Shown here: piece by piece, positions 18,311-26,720 of the stretch
How positions within the stretch are numbered: position 1 is the stretch's first letter
Layout of the letters: the number at the start of each line of letters is the position of its first letter
From: Cupriavidus basilensis
GTDB lineage: Bacteria; Pseudomonadota; Gammaproteobacteria; Burkholderiales; Burkholderiaceae
Direction of reading: 5' to 3'
NCBI RefSeq assembly: GCF_000832305.1
Contig: NZ_CP010537.1
Location: 1,054,001 to 1,118,000 of the forward strand
Length of the DNA: 64,000 bases
Translations under genes and position numbers: made by a program
The notes under the pieces: model-generated
Seen by the model: the letters and a program-made list of their open reading frames with translations, nothing else
Databases searched by the model: none
Told to the model about the DNA's origin: nothing

Positions 18311-19281
18311 TGCTGTATTTCGCTGCGTTGTAGAGGGAATCGACCGTTGGCAAGCGCCTCGTCGTAGATCGCGGGGGCGTACAGTGGCAGGTCGCCGTCG
18401 TGTGCCGTGCGATCGAGGTAGCCGACCATCAGTGATTGCGCCGTGGCGGACGGTGCAATCGTGATGAACTCGGTCCGCTCCAGATGAAGGCCCTCGTCGA
18501 GCGTCATTGACCCGCCAAGGTAGACCGCGCGCTTGATGGCAGCGATGGAGTCGCGGGGGCGCGAACCGAGGTATCCGGCCAGTTCAAGAGCGCGCTCCAG
18601 CAAGGCGTCGGCAGGCACAACCTCGTCGATCAGGCCGATTTCTAGCGCCTTCGCGGGCGGCACCGGCCGCCCCTCAAGCATCATCATGAGCGCGCGATGG
18701 GAGCCGACAAGGCGTGTGAGCCTCTGTGTGCCGCCCCCGCCGGGAAGAATGCCAAGGAGTACTTCAGGCTGACCGATGAAAAAGTCTCCGTCCGCCATCA
18801 GGCGCATATCGCAGGCTTGTGCGAGTTCGCTGCCCAAGCCCAGTGCGGATCCGTTCAGCGCCGCGATGAAGAGCACGCCGCAGCGGTTCATGCGCAAGAA
18901 CGTGTCGTGCAACTGGTCCAGTTCCATCCCGCCCTCCAGCGGCGTGACCGATGCCGCCGCTGCCAATGGGGGCATGCCGCGGACCGTCTTTGCCACCCGG
19001 GCGATAGCCGAAGCGGCCCCACGCCCTACCTTCGGAATGCTCTTGCCGCCCTCCTGCAACCAACGCACATCCGCATGTCCAATGAAGCGCCCGGGATGCG
19101 TGCCGGTGAGTACCACCGCCCTGACCGCCGCATCGGACTCCACCTTGTCCACCAACGCCGCCAGATCTCTGGCCATGTTGAGCCCCATCAGCCCCTGCGG
19201 TCCACCCTCCAAACGCGCGATCAGAACGGCGCCGCGGGTTTCTACATCGAGGTGGCCGGGCATCGCCGGTGTCTTTTTCAT
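18307..19281 (-). CDS. Enoyl-CoA hydratase/isomerase family
   Basis: This 324-residue crotonase-fold protein keeps both hydratase glutamates, in GLGSELAQACD and GQPEVLLG, and the GGGGTQRL motif, so it is probably an active hydratase. It is longer than the usual 260 residues because of an insertion near residues 75-115. I chose the ATG at 19281 because AAAGGA lies eight bases upstream. It is the first gene of the operon and divergent from a TetR gene, whose putative operators lie in the shared promoter region. Confidence 0.87.
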   Translation of the reverse strand: MKKTPAMPGHLDVETRGAVLIARLEGGPQGLMGLNMARDLAALVDKVESDAAVRAVVLTGTHPGRFIGHADVRWLQEGGKSIPKVGRGAASAIARVAKTVRGMPPLAAAASVTPLEGGMELDQLHDTFLRMNRCGVLFIAALNGSALGLGSELAQACDMRLMADGDFFIGQPEVLLGILPGGGGTQRLTRLVGSHRALMMMLEGRPVPPAKALEIGLIDEVVPADALLERALELAGYLGSRPRDSIAAIKRAVYLGGSMTLDEGLHLERTEFITIAPSATAQSLMVGYLDRTAHDGDLPLYAPAIYDEALANGRFPLQRSEIQQ

Positions 19282-19388
19282 CTCTGGTTCCTTTCTGCTT
19301 TCTGTGTAGGCGTGGAGCGCGCGTGCACTGAGCAACTCGTCAGGTCCGACTGTGTTTGCAACGCCACTCACACGGGCGCAGGTCACTA

Positions 19389-19425
19389 AATAACAGTGTT
19401 ATTTGTGGTAGCATAACGTTGTTAT
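19389..19425. promoter_or_regulatory. Paired palindromic operators between hydratase operon and tetR
   Basis: Two palindromes share one pattern: AATAAC-AGT-GTTATT at 19389-19403 and ATAAC-GTT-GTTAT at 19413-19425. Their centres are 23 bp apart. They lie just upstream of the TetR start (19440) and in the promoter region of the divergent operon. This is the classic layout of TetR operators, so repression of both directions by the adjacent TetR protein is likely. Confidence 0.7.
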
Positions 19426-19439
19426 TAAGGGCTTGCAAT

Positions 19440-20156
19440 ATGACCACTGATAGGACTTTCCCTGATGCGCGCACCCGCCTCGTCGAGGCAGCGATTCGTC
19501 TGCTCACGACGAATGGCCCTTCCGAAGTCAAGGCCCGTTCGGTTTCAAGTGAGGCAGGACTGTCAACAATGGGGGTCTACACGTACTTTGGCGGCGTGCC
19601 TGAATTGCTTCAGGCCGTTGCGGATGAAGGATTTGAACGGCAGGCTGCGATCTTCAAGCAGGTTGCAAACACAGACGATCCCATGGTCGATCTATGTGCG
19701 ATGGCTCTCGCGTGCCGTGACTTCGCGAGAAGCAACCCGCATCTGTACGACCTGATGTTCGGTCTTTCGATCCACGGCAGGTATAGCCCCTCGCGAGGCA
19801 CGCCGGAGTCGGAGTCGAGAGGGCGCTCGGCATCGTTTACCGCGTCCTACGCGTATCTGCATTGGGAGTGCACCCGCCTGGTGGAAGGCGGCATCGTGCG
19901 CAAGATCGATCCCGATCGGATTGCGGCCCAGCTATGGAGCGCCTTGCACGGATTCATCATGCTCGAACTCGGCGGTCACTTCGCGGCCATCGACGATCCC
20001 TCTGCTGAAATCCTGGTGCCGATGTGCGTCAACGTCGTCGTCGGGCTTGGGGCGGATCGCAAGCGTGCCGAGACTTCGGCCGCCAATGCAACAGCCGGAT
20101 GGGGAGGTTCGCCGAGCGCTGAACCCGATGGCAAGCGAACCAGGAAGGCCGGTTGA
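19440..20156 (+). CDS. TetR-family transcriptional regulator
   Basis: This 238-residue TetR regulator has an N-terminal HTH at about residues 10-55, with the recognition region LSTMGVYTYFGG. The C-terminal domain resembles the WHG/TetR_C group (FARSNPHLYDLMFG). ATG 19440 directly follows the two palindromes. It is divergent from the CoA-module operon at 15067-19281, which it probably represses until an acyl-CoA or acid ligand binds. Confidence 0.88.
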   Translation: MTTDRTFPDARTRLVEAAIRLLTTNGPSEVKARSVSSEAGLSTMGVYTYFGGVPELLQAVADEGFERQAAIFKQVANTDDPMVDLCAMALACRDFARSNPHLYDLMFGLSIHGRYSPSRGTPESESRGRSASFTASYAYLHWECTRLVEGGIVRKIDPDRIAAQLWSALHGFIMLELGGHFAAIDDPSAEILVPMCVNVVVGLGADRKRAETSAANATAGWGGSPSAEPDGKRTRKAG

Positions 20157-20222
20157 GGGAACGCTGGCTAGGCAGTTGTCGTCTGCGGGAAAACCGCGGC
20201 ACACGCATCGCGCAAATTTGAT

Positions 20223-20834
20223 ATGATTCGCATCATGCGAAATATGAAAATCAACGCTAGAAGCGCTGCCAAGGAAGCGTCGCACGAACGCATTGTGGCC
20301 GCGGCTGCCAGGGCGATCCGACGCAGTGGCTATGACGGCGCTGGCGTCGCCGACATCATGAAGGACGCCGGGCTGACGCATGGGGCGTTTTATGCTCATT
20401 TTCCCTCGCGCGAAGCCATGCTGGCAGAAGCTGCGGATCGAGCGTGTGCAGAGTCCGCGGCCGTCGCGCAAGACGTTGTTGCGAATGCGACCCCCAAGAC
20501 GGCCTTGGAATCCATGTGTCGAGCCTATCTGTCCAAGGAACACCTCGAACTTGTCGAGATGGGATGTCCCTTGGCCGCGCTAGGCTCGGAAACGCCGCGG
20601 CAGGCGCCCGAAGTGCGCCGTGCGACGACTCGCCACATCAAGGCGATGACGGACCTAGTCGCCCGACAATCTCCCGATTGGGGACAACCCGATGCGCACG
20701 AACAAGCACTCGTGACCGTCGCTACCATGGTCGGTGCCTTGGTGCTGGCTCGTGCAGTCGACGAGCCAGCGCTGTCCGATCGCCTGCTCGAAGCCGCGCT
20801 GAAACGCCTGCTCGCCCCGGCATCAAAAATCTGA
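20223..20834 (+). CDS. TetR-family transcriptional regulator (NemR-like subgroup)
   Basis: This 203-residue TetR regulator has an HTH at about residues 20-65 (GLTHGAFYAHFPSREAM). A conserved cysteine in the ligand domain (EMGCPLAALGSE) lies in the region where NemR-type proteins carry their redox-sensing cysteine. The exact start is unclear, since three in-frame ATGs lie within or next to a palindrome that could be its own operator, and none has a clear ribosome-binding site. It is similar to the TetR protein at 36802-37383. It probably controls the genes that follow, as the same palindrome pattern recurs at 20871. Confidence 0.87.
   Translation: MIRIMRNMKINARSAAKEASHERIVAAAARAIRRSGYDGAGVADIMKDAGLTHGAFYAHFPSREAMLAEAADRACAESAAVAQDVVANATPKTALESMCRAYLSKEHLELVEMGCPLAALGSETPRQAPEVRRATTRHIKAMTDLVARQSPDWGQPDAHEQALVTVATMVGALVLARAVDEPALSDRLLEAALKRLLAPASKI
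20227..20241. promoter_or_regulatory. Palindrome at the TetR start
   Basis: A perfect 7+1+7 palindrome (TTCGCAT-C-ATGCGAA) with flanking ATATGA / AATATG. It overlaps the first start codons of the TetR gene and has a near copy at 20871-20893. This is a likely autoregulatory operator. Confidence 0.6.
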
Positions 20835-20870
20835 ACTCTCGCCAATGCAACCATCTCGCTCGCCAATTCA

Positions 20871-20893
20871 TATGATATTCATCATGCGAAATA
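20871..20893. promoter_or_regulatory. Second, imperfect copy of the TetR palindrome
   Basis: ATGATATTCATCATGCGAAAT repeats the 20220-20243 element: the right arm is identical (ATCATGCGAAAT) and the left arm is altered. It lies 37 bp after the TetR stop and about 90 bp before the broken SDR gene, as expected for an operator of the target genes. Confidence 0.55.
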
Positions 20894-20984
20894 ACGATGG
20901 CGCTCGTATTGGCGTGCCGCGTCGAATCACCCTCAACGCGCATCCCGGACGATCCCGAACTCCACGCTCTGACGGAGAAACTTC

Positions 20985-21160
20985 ATGAACATGCGGGGCA
21001 AGATTGCCCTCGTTACAGGGGCCTCCTCAGGCATCGGCCAAGCCACCGCGGAGCGGCTCGCGAAGGCGGGCTACAAGGTGTATGGGACCAGTAGACGCGC
21101 CGACACAACCAGTCAGCGATCGTTCGAGCTGCTGTCTCTCGACGTAGCTAGGGACGAACA
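20985..21160 (+). pseudogene. SDR oxidoreductase, 5' fragment
   Basis: A good start (GGAG seven bases before ATG) opens a classical SDR N-terminus, with LVTGASSGIGQATAERL, the KVYGTSRR turn and SFELLSLDV. After about 56 residues the similarity ends abruptly, and the frame runs on into unrelated sequence to a stop at 21242. Roughly 200 codons, including NNAG and YxxxK, are missing. The join to the DUF2147 gene region suggests a deletion. The promoter and operator are still in place, so transcription of the downstream genes may continue from here. Confidence 0.75.
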
Positions 21161-21253
21161 CCCAGTCAACCAATCTGTGAGAAAGGAATGCCCATGTCAT
21201 CACGCATCGCCAGGCGGCCACGCGCTGGCCAGGCAACGTTAACCGTTGAGGCC

Positions 21254-21718
21254 ATGGCAACGCTCCGTTTGAAACAAGCGGCCGGCGTCGCTCTGATTCT
21301 CGCCGCGGCGCTCGCGGCGGCGCCGGTGCGGGCCGGCGACGCGTCGCCCGCCGGCCTGTGGAAGAATGTTGACGACGCCAGCGGCAAGCCGCGCGCGCTG
21401 ATCCGCATCACTGAATCGAATGGAACGCTTCAGGGCAAGATAGAAAAGGTGTTTCCCGCCCCGAGCGAGGACCCGAATCCGAAGTGCGAGAAATGCGAGG
21501 GCGCAAACAAGAATGCGCCGGTCATCGGCCTGGTCATCCTGAGTGGCCTGAAGAAGGAGGGCGAAGAGTATGTCGGCGGTCAGATACTTGATCCCGACAA
21601 CGGCAAGGTCTATCGCAGCAAGGTCCGCCTGGCCGACGATGGCAAGACGCTCAGCGTGCGCGGCTACATTGGCGTGCCAATGCTGGGCCGCTCGCAGACC
21701 TGGGGGCGTCAGGAATGA
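21254..21718 (+). CDS. DUF2147-family exported protein
   Basis: From ATG 21254 this is a 154-residue protein with a signal peptide (RLKQAAGVALILAAALAAAPVRA) and a DUF2147 beta-barrel domain. The domain opens GLWKNVDDASGKPRALIRI, has a CEKC pair in the middle, and ends VPMLGRSQTWGR. A stronger ribosome-binding site (AAAGGA) serves an in-frame ATG at 21194, which would add 20 residues. That leader may be a by-product of the deletion upstream. The family is periplasmic, small and of unknown biochemical role. Confidence 0.82.
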   Translation: MATLRLKQAAGVALILAAALAAAPVRAGDASPAGLWKNVDDASGKPRALIRITESNGTLQGKIEKVFPAPSEDPNPKCEKCEGANKNAPVIGLVILSGLKKEGEEYVGGQILDPDNGKVYRSKVRLADDGKTLSVRGYIGVPMLGRSQTWGRQE

Positions 21719-22728
21719 GAGCGACCATGAATGCATTTCTTCTCGATCGGTACGGGAAACAGCGCGTGTTGCGTCGCGCGGAGGTACCGAGCCCGATGCT
21801 GGGTGAGGATGAGGTCATGGTCCAGGTCCATGCGGCAGGTGTGAATTTGCTGGATTCCAAGATCAGGGACGGCGAGTTCAAGCTGATCCTTCCCTATCAC
21901 CTGCCCCTTGTCCTGGGCCACGACGTCGCCGGCGTCGTAGTCGAGGTCGGTTCTCGCGTCCGGCAGTTCAAGCCGGGCGACGAGGTCTATGCCCGGCCTG
22001 ATGATTTCCGCATCGGCACCTTCGCCGAGTACATCGCGGTCAAGGAAGCGTCTTTGGCGATCAAGCCCAAAGCACTGAGCATGGAAGAAGCCGCATCGAT
22101 CCCCCTGGTGGGGCTGACGGCATGGCAAGCGTTGATCGAGAAGGCCAATCTGAAGAAAGGACAGAAGGTATTCATCCAGGCGGGTTCCGGTGGCGTAGGC
22201 ACATTTGCGATCCAGTTGGCCAAGCATGTTGGCGCCACTGTAGCCACCACCACGAGCAGCGCCAACACCGACCTGGTAAGAGGTCTCGGGGCAGACGTCG
22301 TCATCGATTACAAGAGCGACGATTTCGAGAAAGTACTGCAGGGCTACGATGTTGTCCTCCACAGCCAAGACGCAACGGCGCTGGAGAAATCCCTGCGCGT
22401 CCTTAAGCCCGGCGGAACACTCATCTCGATCTCCGGACCTCCTGATCCCACTTTCGCACGTGGAATCGGAGCGCCGTGGTTCGTGAGATCGGCTGTTCGT
22501 CTCCTGAGTTACGGAGTCCGGAAGCGGGCGATAGGTCGTGACCTGAAATATTCATTCCTTTTCATGAAGGCCAGCGGGCACCAGTTGAGCGAGATCACTT
22601 CACTGATTGATGGCGGCGCAATACGGCCGGTATTGGATCGGGTTTTTTCATTTGATTCGACCAACGAGGCCATGGCCTATGTCGAGAAAGGCCGAGCCAA
22701 GGGAAAGGTCGTCGTCCGGGTCAGGTAG
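21715..22728 (+). CDS. Medium-chain NADP-dependent reductase (quinone-oxidoreductase-like)
   Basis: This protein of 333-337 residues belongs to the zinc-independent MDR superfamily. It has GHDVAGVVVEVG in the catalytic domain and the cofactor motif AGSGGVGTFAIQLAK in the Rossmann domain. Its TTTSSANTD loop suits NADP(H). The first ATG overlaps the DUF2147 stop (ATGA); ATG 21727 is the alternative. Such enzymes reduce quinones or activated C=C bonds. That fits control by a NemR-like TetR that senses electrophiles, though the link is inferred. Confidence 0.88.
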   Translation: MRATMNAFLLDRYGKQRVLRRAEVPSPMLGEDEVMVQVHAAGVNLLDSKIRDGEFKLILPYHLPLVLGHDVAGVVVEVGSRVRQFKPGDEVYARPDDFRIGTFAEYIAVKEASLAIKPKALSMEEAASIPLVGLTAWQALIEKANLKKGQKVFIQAGSGGVGTFAIQLAKHVGATVATTTSSANTDLVRGLGADVVIDYKSDDFEKVLQGYDVVLHSQDATALEKSLRVLKPGGTLISISGPPDPTFARGIGAPWFVRSAVRLLSYGVRKRAIGRDLKYSFLFMKASGHQLSEITSLIDGGAIRPVLDRVFSFDSTNEAMAYVEKGRAKGKVVVRVR

Positions 22729-22975
22729 GCGCGATCACCCGTTGGTTCATTTCGGACTCTGCTCCACTGCATGTATGACCAGCCGTGGGGCAGAAACCGC
22801 ATGCCGCCATCCCACGCCCAAGGGCTGATGCGATCCTTCATCGTGCAGTGTCAACTAAGCGACCAGACGTGCCCTGCCTCCAGCTTGATATGAATGGAAG
22901 CCATGCCCTCGCCGTACTGGAGGAGGCGATGCGCAGGCCGGGCGGCTCGCCCCCCCGGTAACAGAGCATCCTCAA

Positions 22976-23665
22976 ATGTCGACGCCATACAAAGAACTCC
23001 TGGACATCTTTGGCGACCCGTGGTTCGAGTCGCTTGAACCGGCATCGCAAGAGGTATTGCTAACGCAAGGGCGCCCGTTTCGTGTCAGAAGCGGTGAGTT
23101 CGTCGTGCGCAAGGGGGATCCGGCGAACGGATTCTTCGGCGTTGTGAGCGGCGCTCTCGCTGCCTCCTCGGTCCTTGAAGACGGGCGGCAAATGATTTTC
23201 GGCTTGCTCGAGCCGGGGGATTGGTGCGGCGAGGCGTCGTCGCTCGACGGATTGCCCCGCACGCACGACATCCATGCCGTGCGCAATGCCGAAGTGCTGC
23301 ACATCGCGCCGCCACTGTTCGAGCAATTGATGCTGAATGTCCGGTTCGCACGGGCGATCGCGGTCCTGCAGACGGCGCGCACCCGAACCATGTTCAGTTT
23401 CTTCGAGGATGCGGCGCTGCGTAGCACACGTGCTCGTGTCGTGAGGCGACTGCTCAGGCTGGCGCGTGGCGACGCTCCGGCGTTGCCCCGTTCCAGGCGG
23501 GTGATTCCCATCACACAGGAGACCCTCGCGATGATGCTGGGCCTCACCCGCCAGACTTTGTCCCTGGAGCTCAAGGCCCTGGCCGCGACGGGAGCACTGT
23601 CGCTGTCATACGGACGCATCGTCATCGAGTCGGAGCAGACGCTGAACTCGCTCAGCGAGGCCTGA
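22976..23665 (+). CDS. Crp/Fnr-family transcriptional regulator
   Basis: This 229-residue regulator has a cyclic-nucleotide-binding-like beta-roll at about residues 25-120 (RKGDPANGFFGVVSG, PGDWCGEAS), a long dimer helix, and an HTH_Crp domain at 150-225 (ITQETLAMMLGLTRQTLSLELKAL). No iron-sulfur cysteine set is visible, so it is not an Fnr-type oxygen sensor. The 247 bases upstream (22729-22975) hold no gene I can support. Confidence 0.88.
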   Translation: MSTPYKELLDIFGDPWFESLEPASQEVLLTQGRPFRVRSGEFVVRKGDPANGFFGVVSGALAASSVLEDGRQMIFGLLEPGDWCGEASSLDGLPRTHDIHAVRNAEVLHIAPPLFEQLMLNVRFARAIAVLQTARTRTMFSFFEDAALRSTRARVVRRLLRLARGDAPALPRSRRVIPITQETLAMMLGLTRQTLSLELKALAATGALSLSYGRIVIESEQTLNSLSEA

Positions 23666-23783
23666 TCAGGGCGCCGCGAGCGACTTGCCCTAGGACTTAC
23701 CCGTGGAATGTCAGCTGCATTGCATTCGCGCGTGCAAGCCCATCCCTACCATGTGCAATCCTTCATCGCATTGGTTGACACCT

Positions 23784-24080
23784 ATGACTGAGCGCGCAAC
23801 ATTTCGCAGATTCCAAGAAAGCACGGCCCAGGATTGGATGGCGATCCAGGGGCACTACTTCTTCCATCATCTTGGCATGGATCGCGACATGCGCGAGCAG
23901 TTCGCCGGGCATCCGAACTACGACCGCACGGCGGAGTTCTGCGAGCTGTATGACAGCCCGGCCTTCGACCCGATGGCCGAGACGTTGCTGCTTGCGGAGT
24001 TCGAGCCAATGGTGCGCCGCCTGTTCAAGCATCCCGTCAACAGCATCTACAAGAAAGCGGCCGCGATGGCCGAGACCTGA
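23784..24080 (+). pseudogene. HD-domain phosphohydrolase-like protein with the HD core deleted
   Basis: This is a 98-residue ORF. Its first 15 or so residues (RFQESTAQDWMAIQG) match, from memory, the N-terminus of a family of HD-domain proteins of about 190-200 residues. The remainder (HYFFHHLGMDRDMREQF, AEFCELYD, FEPMVRRLF) matches their C-terminus. The central part, which carries the metal-binding His-Asp residues, is absent, and the two ends are joined in frame. It can hardly be catalytic. It could be translated as a short protein, but an internal deletion is the simpler reading. Confidence 0.6.
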
Positions 24081-24181
24081 CGGGGCCTTGCGGACTGGCC
24101 CGCTCGGCCCTAGCCATCCCACGGCACGGCCCTGATGACCGATACGGCCCTTAAATATAAGAGGAATGTTGGAGACCCACG

Positions 24182-25561
24182 ATGAACCGAACGGCAAAGC
24201 CCGCCCTGGCAGGTCCTATGGACCATGTGCATGAACTACGCAGGGAGAAGATGTACCGGAAGATCACGTGGCGGCTGGTTCCGCTGCTCTTCCTGGCCTA
24301 CGTCATCTCGTATATCGATCGGATCAACGTCGGCTATGCCAAGCTGCAGATGAGCTCGGACCTGCACCTGACCGATTCCATCTACGGGCTCGGCGCGGGC
24401 ATCTTCTTCGTCGGGTATGCGTTGTTTGAGGTGCCCAGCAACATCTTCCTGATGAAGATCGGCGCGCGCCTGACGATCATGCGCATCATGCTGTGCTGGG
24501 GCCTGATCTCCGCGGCGACGATGTTTGTCACTACGCCCTCGCAGTTTTACATTGCACGCTTCCTGCTGGGGGCGTTCGAGGCTGGCTTCTTCCCGGGCAT
24601 TGTGCTCTACCTGACCTTCTGGTTCCCGGCTGCGCGCCGCGCGCGCATCATCGCCTTGCTCATGAGCGCGACGGTGGTAGGCGGCCTCTTTGCGGGCCCG
24701 CTGTCAGGCTGGATCCTGCAGAACCTCGACGGATGGCACGGGCTTCGCGGCTGGCAATGGATGTTCCTGCTGGAAGGCTTGCCCTCTGCCTTTCTAGGTT
24801 TCGTTGTCTACGCCTGCCTGTCCAACTCGCCTGAAGAGGCCAAGTGGCTGTCGGAGGACGAGAAGCGAATGATCCGCGTCGAACTGCCCACGCAAGCTGC
24901 CCCTCACGCCTCGACGCCGGCGCTGGAGGCCGCGGGTGCCGCACTGCGCGACCCCAAGGTCTACCTGCTGTCTTTCCTGTACTTCGCGGCCGTTTGCGGC
25001 GGCACCACCCTGAGTTTCTGGATGCCTACGATGATCCAGAGCTTGGGCGCAAAGAGCATGCAGATCATTGGACTGATCTCCGCCGTGCCTTACGCATTCG
25101 CGGCCCTAGCCATGATCCTGTACGGCCGCCACTCGGACAAGCGAGCCGAGCGTCGCTGGCACTACGCCGTGGCGGTCGCCATCGGCGGGGTGGGGCTGGC
25201 GCTCACAAGCTGGACCGGCGCCTACATGTGGCTGTCGGTCGCGTTGATCGCGATTGCGATTGCCGGCTCGGTGTCGGCGCTCCCGGTCTTCTGGGCGGTC
25301 GCGACCGCCCAGCTGTCCCCGCAATCGACTGCTGCAGGCATCGCGATCATCACCAGCTTAGGCAACCTGGCCGGACTTGCGTGCCCGTACGTGCTAGGGG
25401 TGATCAAGCAATCCACCGGCAGCCTGACCGGCGGCCTGTTCCTGATCGCCGGCGTCATGCTGGCCGGCGCCTTCGTGATGATCGGCAGCGGGTCGATTCG
25501 CCCCCGCGCTGATCATCGATCGCTTCCGGCCGGGAAGATGCCGGATGCCTCCGCGCGCTGA
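24182..25561 (+). CDS. MFS transporter, anion:cation symporter family
   Basis: This 459-residue protein has 12 predicted membrane helices. The ACS-family opening is present: RKITWRLVPLLFLAYVISYIDR, then INVGYAKLQM. GAFEAGFFPG lies in helix 4-5. Members (tartrate, phthalate, hydroxyphenylacetate and glucarate permeases) import organic acids with protons. GGAG sits seven bases before the ATG. It is the first gene of a plus-strand set with a hydrolase, ligase, aldolase, dehalogenase and porin, so it probably imports their acidic substrate. Confidence 0.9.
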   Translation: MNRTAKPALAGPMDHVHELRREKMYRKITWRLVPLLFLAYVISYIDRINVGYAKLQMSSDLHLTDSIYGLGAGIFFVGYALFEVPSNIFLMKIGARLTIMRIMLCWGLISAATMFVTTPSQFYIARFLLGAFEAGFFPGIVLYLTFWFPAARRARIIALLMSATVVGGLFAGPLSGWILQNLDGWHGLRGWQWMFLLEGLPSAFLGFVVYACLSNSPEEAKWLSEDEKRMIRVELPTQAAPHASTPALEAAGAALRDPKVYLLSFLYFAAVCGGTTLSFWMPTMIQSLGAKSMQIIGLISAVPYAFAALAMILYGRHSDKRAERRWHYAVAVAIGGVGLALTSWTGAYMWLSVALIAIAIAGSVSALPVFWAVATAQLSPQSTAAGIAIITSLGNLAGLACPYVLGVIKQSTGSLTGGLFLIAGVMLAGAFVMIGSGSIRPRADHRSLPAGKMPDASAR

Positions 25562-25564
25562 ACA

Positions 25565-26719
25565 ATGACCCAGGACCCATCGATGATGACCTTGCCGCTC
25601 GAGCCCGGCGTGCGCGCGTGCTATTCCGACAACGGCAATGGCCTTCGCATTCATTGGCTGGAGGCGGGCGACCCGCGCCCCGAGACGCCGATGATCGTGT
25701 TGCTGCATGGCTTCCCCGAGCTGGCGTTCAGCTGGCGGCATCAGCTGAACGCGTTGGCGCAAGCGGGATTTTACGTGGTCGCGCCCGACCAGCGCGGCTA
25801 TGGCCGCACGACGGGCTGGATTGCCGAAGCCGACACGGACCTTGGCACTTTCCGAATGGACAACCTGGTGCGAGACGTACTGGGTCTTGTCCAGGCGCTT
25901 GGAAGGACGTCGGTCCACGCCGTGGTGGGCCATGACTTCGGCGCGCACGTCGCCGCCTGGTGCGCGCTGATCCGCCCCGACGTCTTCCGTTCACTGGCGA
26001 TGTTGGCCACGCCTTTCACCGGGCCGCCGCCGTTCCGGCTCGGCGCACCTGATGCTCCGGACCTTCGTTCCAGGCAACTGGCGGAAGCCCTCGCGGGCCT
26101 GTCGGCCCTCGAGCGCCCGCGCAAGCACTACCAACTCTATTACTCCGGCCCGGACGCCAATGCCGAGATGCACGCCGCCCGCCAGGGTTTGCATGAATTC
26201 TTGCGGGGCTATTACTACCTGAAGAGTGCGCAGGGCGCCGACGAGCGGCCCGAGCCCTTGCCCGACCTGACCGCGCAATCCTTGGCCCGGCTGCCGACCT
26301 ACTACGTGATGGACGCCGACGTGGGGATGTCCGAAACCGTCGCCCGCAGCCTTGCACAACGCGAGCTGCGGCCGAGCCCGTGGCTGTCGGATGAAGCGCT
26401 TTGCGTGTATAGCCAGGAATTCGGCCGCACGGGTTTCCAGGGCGGCCTGTTGTGGTACCGGGCCGCCACCAGCCGTGAGCTTCAGCAGGGGCTGCAGCTC
26501 TATGCCGGGTTGACCATCGACGTGCCCAGCTGCTTCATCGCCGGTGAGCAGGACTGGGGCGTCCACATGCTGCCGGGCGCGCTCGACGCGATGCACCGCG
26601 ATGCCTGTTCCCGCTTGGTCTCATCCCGGTTCATCGCCGATGCCGGCCATTGGGTGCAACAAGAAAAACCCGAGGCGGTGAATGCCGCGCTCCTCGATTT
26701 TCTCAATAGAGGCTGTTGA
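25565..26719 (+). CDS. Alpha/beta hydrolase, epoxide-hydrolase-like
   Basis: This 384-residue protein has HGFPE as oxyanion motif and GHDFGAHVAAW as nucleophile elbow. An aspartate nucleophile is the hallmark of epoxide hydrolases and haloalkane dehalogenases rather than esterases. The catalytic His lies in AGHWVQQEKP near the end. A cap domain of about 150 residues lies between. It follows the MFS gene by 3 bases, and the ligase starts 1 base after its stop. A type II haloacid dehalogenase nearby makes a halogenated or epoxide substrate worth testing. Confidence 0.85.
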   Translation: MTQDPSMMTLPLEPGVRACYSDNGNGLRIHWLEAGDPRPETPMIVLLHGFPELAFSWRHQLNALAQAGFYVVAPDQRGYGRTTGWIAEADTDLGTFRMDNLVRDVLGLVQALGRTSVHAVVGHDFGAHVAAWCALIRPDVFRSLAMLATPFTGPPPFRLGAPDAPDLRSRQLAEALAGLSALERPRKHYQLYYSGPDANAEMHAARQGLHEFLRGYYYLKSAQGADERPEPLPDLTAQSLARLPTYYVMDADVGMSETVARSLAQRELRPSPWLSDEALCVYSQEFGRTGFQGGLLWYRAATSRELQQGLQLYAGLTIDVPSCFIAGEQDWGVHMLPGALDAMHRDACSRLVSSRFIADAGHWVQQEKPEAVNAALLDFLNRGC

Positions 26720-26720
26720 T

